12,968 nt of DNA. It comes from Archangium sp. (GTDB lineage: Bacteria; Myxococcota; Myxococcia; Myxococcales; Myxococcaceae). A program made the translations under genes and the position numbers. The notes beneath the pieces were generated by a model that had not been told where the DNA came from, made no database searches, and saw only the letters and a list, made by a program, of their open reading frames with translations. Numbering within the stretch: position 1 is the stretch's first letter; the number at the start of each line of letters is the position of its first letter. Below, in pieces: positions 5,767 to 12,968 of this stretch. The stretch is from assembly GCA_016793585.1 (NCBI GenBank), contig JAEUJR010000541.1, positions 1 through 12,968 of the forward strand. The letters are read 5' to 3'.

Positions 5767-8271
5767 GTGCTTTGCTACCGCTGTGGCAGCCACGTCGCCG
5801 ACAACGTCGACACGTGTCCCTCGTGCGGCCAGAAATTGTCTGGTGGCGGGCTTCGTCAGGCGACGGGAACGTTCTCGAGAAGGCGCGCGACGTCGCAGGT
5901 CGTCGAGGGCGCTCCGTACAAGCCGCAAGATCTCGTCGCCAATCGCTACCTGATCAAAGACATCGTCGGCAGCGGCCCGCTCGGCTTCGTCTTTCGCGCA
6001 CACGACAAAGAGGTCGACGTCGAGGTCGCGCTCAAGGTCGTCAACGCGCGCCTGTGTCAGACGGCCGATGAGCGGCGCTCGTTCGCCAAGCAGCTGCGGC
6101 TGGCCCGCAAGCTCTCGCACCCGAACCTCGCCCGCGTCTACGAGGAGGGCGAAGATCAAGATCGGCCGTTCTTCACCTCGCAGTTCCTCGACGGCCTGAC
6201 GCTGCGGAAGATCATCGACCTTCGCCTGCAGAAGGGGCAGTTCTTCGCGCTGCACGAGATCGAGCCCATCTTGAGCCAGGTGTGCTCGGCCCTCGACGGC
6301 GCGCACAAGGTCGGCCCGCACACCGACATCAAGCCCGACAACGTCTTGGTGCTGCCCGACCTGCTGAAGGTGACCGACTTCGGCCTCGGGCTCGCGCTGC
6401 CGCGGTTGCCGTTCGTGCAGGCGATGAAGTCGCGCAAAGCCGATCGCTACCTCGCGCCCGAGCTCGTCGAAGGCGGCGAGGTCGACAGCCGGTGCGACAT
6501 CTACTCGGTGGGCGTGATCCTCGGCGAGATGCTCTCGGGCCTCACGCCTGATGGCTCGGTTCCCGAGCTGCACCGTCGCAACCCGAACGTCGTGCAGGCG
6601 CTCGAGGGCCTGTACCGCAAGGCCGTCAACGCGAACCCGAACGCGCGCTTCAAGACGGCGGGCGAGATGTTCACCGAGCTGGCGGCGATCTCGAAGGCCA
6701 CTGCGCCGCCGCCGCCGCTGCCGAACAAGCCCGAGTCTGCGGCTGGAGTTCCGCCTCCGCTCAAGCCCCGCACCACGACGGGCATGCTGCAGCTCCAGCC
6801 CCGCCGCGACAAGCCCGGCCCGCCGGTGCCTGCGATGCCCCCGCCGCCTCCGCCGCCGGGCATCAGCGACGAGAACCCGCTGCCTGACGCGACCCAGCCC
6901 GTCGACCCCGATCGGCTCGAAGCGGCCCTGAAGGGCGCCGGCCCGACGCCCGAGCCCGCCGAGAACCGCGAAGAGACGGCCGTGATGGACTCGGGCCAGC
7001 TCATCGCTTCGCTCGACGCCGACGATCACGCCGAGACGCGCGCCCAGGTCGAGACCGTCGCTCCGCCGCCCGAAGCCATCGAGCCGGTCTCCGAGGGCAA
7101 GACGTGGATTCTGGTGCTCCTGCTCGTGATGCTCGGCGTGGGTGTGGGGGCCGGTGGCGGCTTCTTCCTCATTCAGCGCCAGAAGGCCGCCGCCGAAGAG
7201 ACGCGGAAGAAGGCCGAAGAAGAGCAGCGCCTGAAGGACGAAGCGGCGCGACTCGAAGCCGAACGTCAGGCCCAGCTCGCGGCCGCCAACAACCCGCCCA
7301 CGAACCCTCCGACGAACCCGACCGTCGAGAACCCTCCTTCGAACCCGCCGACCGTGTTGCCCGTCGACACGGCCGCGGCGGACAAGGCTGCGGCCGAGAA
7401 GCTGGCTGCCGAGAAGCTCGCGGCGGAGAAGGCCGCGGCCGACAAGGCTGCCGCCGAGAAGGCTGCGCAAGACAAGCTCGCCGCTGAGAAGTCGGCGCTC
7501 GACAAAGCCGCCCAGGACAAGCTCGCCGCCGAGAAGGCCGCGCAGGAGAAGCTCGCGGCCGCCGAGAAGGCCGCTGCCGACAAGGCCGAGAAGGAAAGGC
7601 TGGCTGCCGAGAAGGCTGCCGCCGACAAGGCCGAGAAGGAGCGCCTCGCCGCCGAGAAGAAGAACAACCCGGTCATCGCTGCCGTCACGCCGCCCAAGCC
7701 CCCTGCGACCGAGGGCTGCCCCGAAGGCATGAAGGCGATCGGCGCCGGAGTCTTCCGCATGGGGACGCCTCGCGACGACCCAATGATGGGCTTCGACGAG
7801 AAGGTGCTCTCGGCGGTCGAGGTCGGCGCCTACTGCATCGATCTCAACGAGTACCCGAACAAGCGCGGCGTCGCGCCCACCGTGGCCGTCGCCTTCGCCG
7901 ATGCCCGCCGCCTCTGCGAGTCGCAGAACAAGCGCCTGTGCACCGAGGCCGAGTGGGAGAAGGCCTGCAAGGGCCCTGGCGGCGCCCGCTGGCCGTTCGG
8001 CAACACCTTCGACGCGAACGCCTGCAACACCGAGGACGACTCCGGCGAGGCCCGTTCACTCGCGCCCTCTGGCCGGTTCGGCAAGTGCCGCAGCGGCTAC
8101 GGCATGGCAGACATGGCGGGCAACGTGGCCGAGTGGACGAGCGATCGCATCATCAAAGGCGGCTCGTACGCGAGCGGTGACTATGCGGTGCGCTGCTCGG
8201 CCCGGAAGAACGGAGCGTCGTTCAACAAGTCGTCCGAGGTCGGGTTCCGCTGCTGCGCCGATCCGAAATGA
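5767..8271 (+). CDS. Zinc-ribbon Ser/Thr protein kinase fused to a periplasmic FGE-sulfatase-like domain
   Basis: An 834-residue protein from a GTG at 5767, with AGGAG 8 nt upstream. Domains in order: a zinc ribbon (Cys3, Cys6, Cys17, Cys20); a protein kinase at about 60-310; a Pro-rich disordered linker (312-440, with a polyproline run at 357-364); one TM helix (about 447-469); a charged helix; an [11 protein letters not shown] segment (509-528); an AAEK/AADK repeat stalk (536-632); and a compact formylglycine-generating-enzyme-like domain (650-833) with [23 protein letters not shown] and KGGSY. Kinase landmarks are GSGPLG (68-73), Lys90, HTDIKPDN (185-192), DFG (204-206), APE (230-232) and DIYSVGV. 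HRD reads HTD, and the alpha-C Glu position appears to be Gln109. The topology implies a cytoplasmic kinase and a periplasmic FGE-like module. Many FGE-fold domains are structural or ligand-binding rather than sulfatase-maturing. The stop overlaps the next start. Confidence 0.92.
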   Translation: MLCYRCGSHVADNVDTCPSCGQKLSGGGLRQATGTFSRRRATSQVVEGAPYKPQDLVANRYLIKDIVGSGPLGFVFRAHDKEVDVEVALKVVNARLCQTADERRSFAKQLRLARKLSHPNLARVYEEGEDQDRPFFTSQFLDGLTLRKIIDLRLQKGQFFALHEIEPILSQVCSALDGAHKVGPHTDIKPDNVLVLPDLLKVTDFGLGLALPRLPFVQAMKSRKADRYLAPELVEGGEVDSRCDIYSVGVILGEMLSGLTPDGSVPELHRRNPNVVQALEGLYRKAVNANPNARFKTAGEMFTELAAISKATAPPPPLPNKPESAAGVPPPLKPRTTTGMLQLQPRRDKPGPPVPAMPPPPPPPGISDENPLPDATQPVDPDRLEAALKGAGPTPEPAENREETAVMDSGQLIASLDADDHAETRAQVETVAPPPEAIEPVSEGKTWILVLLLVMLGVGVGAGGGFFLIQRQKAAAEETRKKAEEEQRLKDEAARLEAERQAQLAAANNPPTNPPTNPTVENPPSNPPTVLPVDTAAADKAAAEKLAAEKLAAEKAAADKAAAEKAAQDKLAAEKSALDKAAQDKLAAEKAAQEKLAAAEKAAADKAEKERLAAEKAAADKAEKERLAAEKKNNPVIAAVTPPKPPATEGCPEGMKAIGAGVFRMGTPRDDPMMGFDEKVLSAVEVGAYCIDLNEYPNKRGVAPTVAVAFADARRLCESQNKRLCTEAEWEKACKGPGGARWPFGNTFDANACNTEDDSGEARSLAPSGRFGKCRSGYGMADMAGNVAEWTSDRIIKGGSYASGDYAVRCSARKNGASFNKSSEVGFRCCADPK
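7372..7662 (+). repeat. In-gene AAEK/AADK repeat tract (periplasmic stalk of kinase-FGE protein)
   Basis: About 97 codons encode near-continuous [18 protein letters not shown] and AEKERL units, giving imperfect 12-15 bp direct repeats built from GCC/GCT/GCG, GAG/GAC and AAG. The protein segment should form a long charged helix that holds the C-terminal domain away from the membrane. Such tracts can change length by slippage or recombination and can cause assembly errors. Confidence 0.8.
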
Positions 8272-9188
8272 AGCGCGCGCTCCTCGTCGTTCTGTTCGCC
8301 GCCACCGTTGAGGCACGGCCCCGCGTCGTGGTGGTGAAGTCGGCCGATCTCGCCCCCTACGCGCAGGTCACCGCCGGCTTCACCGCCGAGGTGAAGGCCG
8401 ACGTCTCTGACGTGCTCCTCGAGGAGGGCGCCGAGGCCGCGCAGAAGGCGATGAAGAAGCTCGCCCAGGAGCCGCCAGCGCTCGTGCTCGCCATCGGGCC
8501 GGCTGCGGCGGTGAACGCGCGCAAGCAGTTCTCCGACGTGCCGGTGCTCTTCGTGATGGTGCCGTACTTCCAGAAGTACGATCTCGAGAGTGGCAACACG
8601 ACTGGCATCGCGCTCACCAGCGATCTCACGCTCGAGCTCACCGCGCTGCGGGCGCTGCTGCCGAAGACCAAACGCATCGGCGTCGTCATCGACCCGCGCT
8701 ACTCGAAGGGCTTCGTCGACGAGGCCGCGCAGCTCGCGCAGTCTCGTGGGCTGTCGCTGGTCTCGATCGAGATCGACAACCCCACCAAGCTCGACAAGGC
8801 GCTCTCGGGTGCGAAGGGCCGCATCGACGGCCTCGTCATCGTGTCTGACAAGACGGTCGGCAACGCGGCGGTGGTGGAGCGGCTGCTCGGCTTCGCGAAG
8901 GAGGAGGCGCTGCCGGTCGTCGGGCTCGCCCCCGCACAGGTGAAGATGGGGGCGCTGTTCGCGCTGTCTCCCGCGCCGCTGTCGGTCGGGCTGCAGGCCG
9001 GGCGCGTGGCGAACCGCATCGTCGTCGAGAAGGTCGACCCGGGAGCGCTCGCGGTCGCGACGCCCGAGGGCGTGGAGCTGCACGTGAACCTGCAGGTGGC
9101 GAAGCGCCTGGGCCTGCCCGAGTCGTTCGCGAATGACGTGCTGGTGTTCGCCGCCCGGCAGGGGCTGGCCGTGAAGGCGGTGGAGTAG
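8268..9188 (+). CDS. ABC-type substrate-binding protein (ABC_sub_bind, PF04392-like), secreted
   Basis: A 306-residue protein. Residues 1-17 form a cleavable signal peptide ([16 protein letters not shown], then RP). The mature part has the two-lobe layout of the PF04392 binding-protein family: [12 protein letters not shown] at the start, [14 protein letters not shown] for the first lobe, [11 protein letters not shown], a TGIAL segment, and [20 protein letters not shown] opening the second lobe, then [12 protein letters not shown]. There is no lipobox, so it is probably a soluble periplasmic protein. Its ATG shares an ATGA with the stop of the kinase-FGE gene, which implies coupled translation. 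No permease or ATPase gene is nearby. It could feed a distant transporter or act as a sensor subunit. The ligand cannot be read from the sequence. Confidence 0.85.
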   Translation: MKRALLVVLFAATVEARPRVVVVKSADLAPYAQVTAGFTAEVKADVSDVLLEEGAEAAQKAMKKLAQEPPALVLAIGPAAAVNARKQFSDVPVLFVMVPYFQKYDLESGNTTGIALTSDLTLELTALRALLPKTKRIGVVIDPRYSKGFVDEAAQLAQSRGLSLVSIEIDNPTKLDKALSGAKGRIDGLVIVSDKTVGNAAVVERLLGFAKEEALPVVGLAPAQVKMGALFALSPAPLSVGLQAGRVANRIVVEKVDPGALAVATPEGVELHVNLQVAKRLGLPESFANDVLVFAARQGLAVKAVE

Positions 9189-9216
9189 CGCCGGTGCCCG
9201 GGTGTAAGTGCGCGGC

Positions 9217-10533
9217 ATGATCCCGCGCTACTCCCGAGTCGAGATGACCTCGTTGTGGACGCCTGAAGAGCGGCTGCGCCGCTGGCGTGACGTCGAGCTC
9301 GCTGCCCTCGAAGGCCTCGTGAAGCAGGGGCTCGCGCCCGAGAGCGCGCTGACGACGTGCCGTGCGAAGGCGGGAGACTTCGACACCGCCGACGTCGAGC
9401 GCATCGACACCATCGAGAAGACGACGAAGCACGACGTCATCGCCTTCCTCACCTTCATGGAGGAGCGCATCGGGCCCGAGGCGCGCTGGCTGCACTGGGG
9501 CATGACCTCGAGCGACGTGCTCGACACCTCGCTCGCGTTGCTGCTGCGCGACGCGATGACGCTCATTCTCGGCGGTGTCGATCGGGCGCGCGCCGCCATT
9601 CGCAAGCGGGCCTTCGAGCACAAGCACACGCCGATGGTGGGCCGGTCGCACGGCATTCACGCCGAGCCCATCAGCTTCGGGCACAAGCTGGCCATCTGGT
9701 ACGACGAGCTGGGCCGCGCGAAGAAACGCCTCGAGGCCGCAAAGGAGACGATCTCGTACGGGAAGGTGAGCGGCGCGGTCGGCACGTTCGCGCACATTCC
9801 ACCCACCGTCGAAGAGCACGCGATGAAGGTGCTCGGGCTGTCACCCGCGCCTGCCTCGAGCCAGATCGTGCAGCGAGATCGCCACGCGGAGTACTTCTCG
9901 GCGCTCGCGCTGCTCGGCACCAGCATCGAGAAGTTCGCCGTCGAGATTCGCCACCTGCAGCGCACCGAAGTTCGTGAAGCCGAAGAGGCCTTCACCGCAG
10001 GGCAGAAGGGCAGCTCGGCGATGCCGCATAAGCGCAACCCGATTCTGTCCGAGAACCTCACGGGGCTCGCGCGCCTGCTGCGTGGCTACGCGATGACGGC
10101 GTGGGAGAACGTGCCCCTCTGGCACGAGCGCGACATCTCGCACTCGTCGGTCGAGCGGGTGATCGGCCCCGACGCGACGGTGACTGCCGACTTCATGCTC
10201 CACCGCTTCGCCGGCATGATCGAGAACCTCACGGTCTACCCGCAGCAGATGCAGAAGAACCTCGATCTGCTCGGCGGCGTCGTGCACTCACAGCGGCTGT
10301 TGCTCGAGCTCGCGAAGCGGGGCATCGATCGCCAGGCCGCGTACGTGATCGTTCAGCGCAACGCGATGCGGTTCTTCGAGAGCGGCACGCCCTTCAAGAC
10401 CTCGCTGTTGGGAGACGCTGATCTGCGGAAGATGATGAGCGACGCCGACATCGAGGCCTGCTTCACCCCAGATCACCACCTGCGGCACATCGACGCGATC
10501 TTCCAGCGGGTGTTCGGCAGCACCACGAGCTGA
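9217..10533 (+). CDS. purB: Adenylosuccinate lyase
   Basis: A 438-residue member of the fumarase/aspartase superfamily. It cleaves SAICAR to AICAR plus fumarate, and adenylosuccinate to AMP plus fumarate. The ATG at 9217 gives the family-typical N-terminus MIPRYSR; a GTG at 9208 would add three residues. Key motifs are HWGMTSSDVLDT (about 93-104), GRSHGIHAEP with the conserved His145, and the signature loop GQKGSSAMPHKRNPI with the catalytic serines at about 266-267. The C-terminal helical region is complete. Length and motifs fit an active enzyme. It lies 28 bp after the binding-protein gene with no terminator between, so it may be read from the same transcript. A hairpin follows its stop. 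Confidence 0.97.
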   Translation: MIPRYSRVEMTSLWTPEERLRRWRDVELAALEGLVKQGLAPESALTTCRAKAGDFDTADVERIDTIEKTTKHDVIAFLTFMEERIGPEARWLHWGMTSSDVLDTSLALLLRDAMTLILGGVDRARAAIRKRAFEHKHTPMVGRSHGIHAEPISFGHKLAIWYDELGRAKKRLEAAKETISYGKVSGAVGTFAHIPPTVEEHAMKVLGLSPAPASSQIVQRDRHAEYFSALALLGTSIEKFAVEIRHLQRTEVREAEEAFTAGQKGSSAMPHKRNPILSENLTGLARLLRGYAMTAWENVPLWHERDISHSSVERVIGPDATVTADFMLHRFAGMIENLTVYPQQMQKNLDLLGGVVHSQRLLLELAKRGIDRQAAYVIVQRNAMRFFESGTPFKTSLLGDADLRKMMSDADIEACFTPDHHLRHIDAIFQRVFGSTTS

Positions 10534-10534
10534 C

Positions 10535-10550
10535 GAGTCGCGGGCGACTC
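10535..10550 (+). terminator. Perfect 7-bp inverted repeat just after purB stop
   Basis: GAGTCGC (10535-10541) and GCGACTC (10544-10550) are exact complements around GG, starting one base after the purB TGA. The loop is too tight for all seven pairs, so about five would form around a six-base loop. No T-run follows, so this is at best a weak or Rho-assisted terminator, or a transcript-stabilising 3' hairpin. Confidence 0.35.
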
Positions 10551-10631
10551 AGGGCTTCGGAAGACACCCAGCGTCAGCGGTGAAGATCCGCCCAGATTCG
10601 GTTGGGCACACGGTTGCAGTGGATTCTTCGC

Positions 10632-10853
10632 ATGAGCCTGCACGCCGCCGTGTTGCACTTCGCTGGAGATGAAGAAGCTGCTGCCGGGGCCGAGGAGCCC
10701 GCGCTCCAGACGCCCCTGGAGTGGTCACCGCTGAGCTGGTCGCGCGCGGCCAACGATGATCCAGTCATCATCGAGGCGTTCGAGCCCGAGCCCAGACCGG
10801 TCTTTCACAGCGGCGACTCCGGCTTCGCGTGGACGCCGTCGAAGGCCAGCTAG
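10632..10853 (+). CDS. Small acidic protein of unknown function (73 aa)
   Basis: The ATG at 10632 opens 73 codons ending in TAG at 10851-10853. Third codon positions are mostly G or C, like the neighbouring genes, which favours a real gene over chance. The protein is acidic (GDEEAAAGAEEP, then ANDDPVIIEAFEPEP) with four tryptophans and no signal peptide, TM segment or recognisable fold. The ribosome binding site is weak (TGGA, 8 nt upstream). A start at 10602 is also in frame but has no better support. Its stop overlaps the purC stop on the other strand. It is followed by no room for a separate terminator. Confidence 0.5.
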   Translation: MSLHAAVLHFAGDEEAAAGAEEPALQTPLEWSPLSWSRAANDDPVIIEAFEPEPRPVFHSGDSGFAWTPSKAS

Positions 10854-11809
10854 AAAAGCTTCGCGGCCTTCAGGTTCTTCTCGATGCGCGCGGCGACACT
10901 GCCGAGCTCGGGTGTGAAGGCCGTGCCTGTGATGGTCTCGTACGCCGCGACGTACTTCTGCGAGAGGCTCACGCGCACGTCGTCGGGAATCTGTGGGGGC
11001 GTGCCCTGGCCCGAGAAGCCGCGCTCGGCGATCAACCACTGCCGCAGGTTCTCCTTGTCGAGCATCACCTGGCTCTCGCCCTTCGCGAGCCGCTCCTCGT
11101 AGCCCTGTGCTCTCCAGAACCGTGACGAGTCGGGCGTGTGCATCTCGTCGATCACCACCAGCTCGTCGCCGATGACGCCGAACTCGTACTTCGTGTCGAC
11201 GAAGATCAGCCCCTGCGCGCCTGCCTGCTTCGTACCCTCTGAGAACAGCCCGAGCGCTGCCTCTTTCGCGCGCTGCCAGTCGCGGGGCGAGACGAGCTTG
11301 CGCTCCACCACCTGCGCCTCGGACAACGGCTCGTCGTGCTGCCCGATGGGCGCCTTGGTCGACGGCGTGAGGATCGGCGTGGGGAACTTCGAGTCGCGCT
11401 TGAGGCCCGAAGGCAGCTTCAGCCCGTAGGGGTCGCGGCCGGCTTCGTAGTCGCGCCAGAGGCTGCCCGTGAGGTAGCCGCGCACGACGAACTCGATGGC
11501 GAACGGCGAGGCGCGCCGCGCGACCGTCACGCACGGATCAGGCGTGTCGATGACGTGGTTCTTCACCACGTGGGCGGTCTTCTTGAACCAGAACGACGCG
11601 AGGGTGTTGAGCAGGTCGCCCTTGAAGGGGAGCGTGGTGAGCACGTGATCGAACGCCGAGAGGCGATCGGTGGTGATCAGCACGAGGCGGTCGCCCTGCC
11701 GATAGGTGTCGCGCACCTTGCCCTGGTACTTCTCGCCGAGCGCAGGGAAGTCGGTGCGAGAGAGGGTGTGACCGAGCTGCTGGGAGAGCGTCTGATCAGT
11801 GACCGGCAT
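10850..11809 (-). CDS. purC: Phosphoribosylaminoimidazole-succinocarboxamide synthase (SAICAR synthetase)
   Basis: A 319-residue enzyme that joins CAIR and aspartate using ATP to make SAICAR, the substrate of PurB. It starts at the ATG at 11809, with AGAAG about 8 nt upstream. Visible motifs are GEKYQGKVRDTY (nucleotide-binding strand), TTDRLSAFDHVL, the EFVVRGYLTGSLW segment, LIFVDTKYEFG and VVIDEMHTPDSSRFW. It is longer than the roughly 240-residue form of many bacteria and matches the roughly 300-residue form with extra insertions. On the minus strand it lies 36 bp behind the lipoprotein gene, and it converges on the small ORF behind purB. No terminator is visible at its 3' end. Confidence 0.97.
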   Translation of the reverse strand: MPVTDQTLSQQLGHTLSRTDFPALGEKYQGKVRDTYRQGDRLVLITTDRLSAFDHVLTTLPFKGDLLNTLASFWFKKTAHVVKNHVIDTPDPCVTVARRASPFAIEFVVRGYLTGSLWRDYEAGRDPYGLKLPSGLKRDSKFPTPILTPSTKAPIGQHDEPLSEAQVVERKLVSPRDWQRAKEAALGLFSEGTKQAGAQGLIFVDTKYEFGVIGDELVVIDEMHTPDSSRFWRAQGYEERLAKGESQVMLDKENLRQWLIAERGFSGQGTPPQIPDDVRVSLSQKYVAAYETITGTAFTPELGSVAARIEKNLKAAKLF

Positions 11810-11845
11810 GCGGCGGCTTCTACACCGCTGCGACCTGAGCGTGTT

Positions 11846-12400
11846 TCAGTTCTGCGCAGCGACCGGAGCGGCCGCCATGTAGACGAACGCGGGATTGATC
11901 CGGAGCGCGCCATCGATCCACGCGGCGGCGTACGGAGCGCCCGGAGCACGAATCACGAGCACGGGGCCGGTCGACTTCACGTTCCATCGGTGCAGCAGCG
12001 AACGCGCCACGAGCTCGGTCGCTTCACGCTCGGAGAGCCCCTGGAACGCCTCGCGACGATCTTCGGTGAACCGGTCGCCACGGGTGTCGAAGGTCAGCTG
12101 CAGCACGCCCGCGTCGGGGGCCTGAAGAAGATCGGTGCGCAGGTCGAGCGCGGGGGCGCCCTTGAGCTCGCCGTCTTGCATCACGGGGAAGAGCACGGTG
12201 CCGGCCTGGCCCTGCTGGGCAGCAGACGTGCGCACCACGTCACGGAAGAGCTCTTGCCGTCTCGCTGGCGACTCGAACTCGAGCCACTCCGCGGTGCCCG
12301 ACAACGCCTGACTCGAGGTCACTGCGCGCGCCGGAAGGGTGCCGACACCGCAAGCGGAGAGGGCGAGGACTGCGGAGCTGATCAGGAACAGGCGCTTCAA
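11846..12400 (-). CDS. Putative lipoprotein of unknown function
   Basis: A 184-residue protein if read from the TTG at 12400. That start gives a textbook lipoprotein signal: Lys2-Arg3, a hydrophobic core FLISSAVLAL and lipobox LSAC with Cys17, followed by Gly18 and no Asp at +2, so outer-membrane sorting is plausible. AAGG lies very close before the TTG. A longer reading from the ATG at 12511 adds 37 residues with poor third-position bias, so I prefer the TTG. The mature part has no domain I recognise; it includes EWLEFESPARRQELFRDV and ends in a small hydrophobic stretch. It sits between a small TM-protein gene and purC on the same strand. Confidence 0.7.
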   Translation of the reverse strand: MKRLFLISSAVLALSACGVGTLPARAVTSSQALSGTAEWLEFESPARRQELFRDVVRTSAAQQGQAGTVLFPVMQDGELKGAPALDLRTDLLQAPDAGVLQLTFDTRGDRFTEDRREAFQGLSEREATELVARSLLHRWNVKSTGPVLVIRAPGAPYAAAWIDGALRINPAFVYMAAAPVAAQN

Positions 12401-12507
12401 GGCCTTGTCACTATACCCGTGGAGCTCGCGGCCAGCCAGCGAAAGCCCCTCGCATTCCCTCGGGGAACCTCTCCGTCTGGTGGTGGGGCTGGAACGCTTG
12501 CGGCGCG

Positions 12508-12795
12508 TCATTTCGGGTCGTGTTGGCGGTTCGCGATCAGCTTGTCGAGGGCGTCGCGCTCGTCGGCGGAGTGCCGATCGAGGGGCTTGTCTTTCACGTC
12601 CTTCACGGTCGTGGTGACCTTCTTCTTCACGTCGTCGACGAGGTCAGACGCTTCGCCCAGCTTCTTCTCGCCTTCGCTCTTCCACGCCTTCTGAGCGTGC
12701 TGCCACGGCGTCTTTCCAGAGACGTCGACGGTCGCCAGGGCGATGCCGACGCCGACACAACAGAGAGTCCACACGAGGGTGATGAGGAATCGCAT
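12508..12795 (-). CDS. Small single-TM or secreted protein, unknown function (95 aa)
   Basis: Starts at the ATG at 12795. An N-terminal hydrophobic helix (about 3-21, with Cys12-Cys13) is either a signal peptide or a TM anchor. The rest is highly charged and helical, with KKLGEASDLVDDVKKKV, then TVKDVKDK and ADERDALDKLIANRQ. No family is recognised; the layout resembles small YtxH-like envelope stress proteins only in style. It appears to be the first gene of the minus-strand group leading to the lipoprotein and purC. Its TGA overlaps an ATG (ATGA at 12508-12511) that is the alternative start of the lipoprotein frame. Confidence 0.65.
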   Translation of the reverse strand: MRFLITLVWTLCCVGVGIALATVDVSGKTPWQHAQKAWKSEGEKKLGEASDLVDDVKKKVTTTVKDVKDKPLDRHSADERDALDKLIANRQHDPK

Positions 12796-12806
12796 GGCCC
12801 GAGCCT

Positions 12807-12822
12807 ACATGTGCGCACACGT
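12807..12822. promoter_or_regulatory. Palindrome TGTGCGCACA between divergent genes (possible operator)
   Basis: A perfect 10-bp palindrome at 12810-12819 extends to 16 bp (12807-12822) with one mismatched pair. It lies in the 81-bp gap between the divergent starts at 12795 and 12877, only 12 bp upstream of the minus-strand ATG. A repressor site is possible, but no regulator or family consensus can be named. Confidence 0.3.
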
Positions 12823-12876
12823 CCGTCGAACTTTCGGCCTGTGCCCGAAGTGCGGGTTGTTGCGTAGAAGTGGTGC

Positions 12877-12968
12877 ATGTCGGTCGAGGCGTCACGGGCG
12901 AGGGCGAGAGAAGCAGCGGCGAAGCTGCCCCACGTGCCCGGCGACGTGTCCGAGCTGCTGAGGGCCGA
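12877..12968 (+). CDS. N-terminus of an unidentified protein (truncated by window edge)
   Basis: The ATG at 12877 follows AGAAG at a 6-nt spacing and opens 30 codons up to the window edge. The visible part begins MSVEASRARAREAAAKL, then PHVPGDVSELLRA. It is a basic helix with no signal peptide. Third positions are mostly G or C. It is divergent from the small TM-protein gene. The fragment is too short to assign a family. Confidence 0.45.
   Translation, partial: MSVEASRARAREAAAKLPHVPGDVSELLRA

Noticed and set aside
5761..7470. Minus-strand open frame of 569 codons opposite the kinase gene
   Set aside because: Arg/Gly/Leu/Val low-complexity product with no domain; the kinase and FGE motifs on the plus strand explain the region.
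8181..9218. Minus-strand open frame of 345 codons opposite the binding-protein gene
   Set aside because: His/Arg/Leu-rich antisense shadow; the plus-strand gene has a signal peptide and family motifs.
12425..12480. Possible hairpin terminator between the small TM-protein gene and the lipoprotein gene
   Set aside because: Only 4-5 bp stems can be formed and no T-run follows on the minus strand.
11336..12694. Plus-strand open frame of 452 codons opposite purC and the lipoprotein gene
   Set aside because: Antisense to unmistakable purC motifs; its product is Arg/Glu/His-rich shadow sequence.

Overview
The window is GC-rich DNA with near-continuous coding, a strong G/C bias at third codon positions and frequent GTG starts. 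The gene content includes a Ser/Thr kinase fused to a formylglycine-generating-enzyme-like domain, a NarL-type two-component pair, and several membrane or lipid-anchored proteins of unknown function. This suggests a member of the Myxococcota (myxobacteria or relatives). That is an inference from style and gene families; no rRNA or marker gene is complete here. The window is a chromosomal housekeeping and signalling region. I see no insertion sequence, integrase, CRISPR array, tRNA or rRNA.

Layout. (1) 1-260: the 3' end of a gene for a protein with a C-terminal S1 domain, almost certainly polynucleotide phosphorylase, closed by a strong hairpin terminator. (2) 273-1172, plus strand: a SMI1/KNR4 (SUKH)-like protein with an extra helical C-terminus. 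(3) 3051-1188, minus strand: a response regulator followed by its membrane histidine kinase, convergent with the SUKH gene. (4) 3052-3297: the largest gap (246 bp). It is a divergent control region holding five copies of TCCCATG, some inside a longer repeat. (5) 3298-5684, plus strand: a tightly packed group of a multi-pass membrane protein, a membrane-anchored M23 (LytM) peptidase and dUTPase. (6) 5767-9188, plus strand: a zinc-ribbon/kinase/TM/FGE-sulfatase fusion, coupled by ATGA to an ABC-type periplasmic binding protein. purB (9217-10533) follows without a visible terminator. (7) 10632-10853, plus strand: a small acidic ORF whose stop shares a CTAG with the stop of convergent purC. (8) 12795-10850, minus strand: a small single-TM protein, a lipoprotein and purC. 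(9) From 12877, plus strand: the start of an unidentified gene that runs off the window.

How the genes may work together. purC and purB encode enzymes of consecutive purine steps (SAICAR synthesis, then SAICAR cleavage) and lie in convergent orientation, separated only by the small ORF. The kinase-FGE protein and the binding protein are probably made together, and both would place domains in the periplasm. They are the best candidate here for an uncharacterised envelope-sensing pair. The membrane protein/M23 pair suggests local cell-wall maintenance. The two-component pair has no obvious target gene except possibly its own promoter or the divergent membrane operon across the repeat array. No stretch of more than 300 bases lacks a gene.
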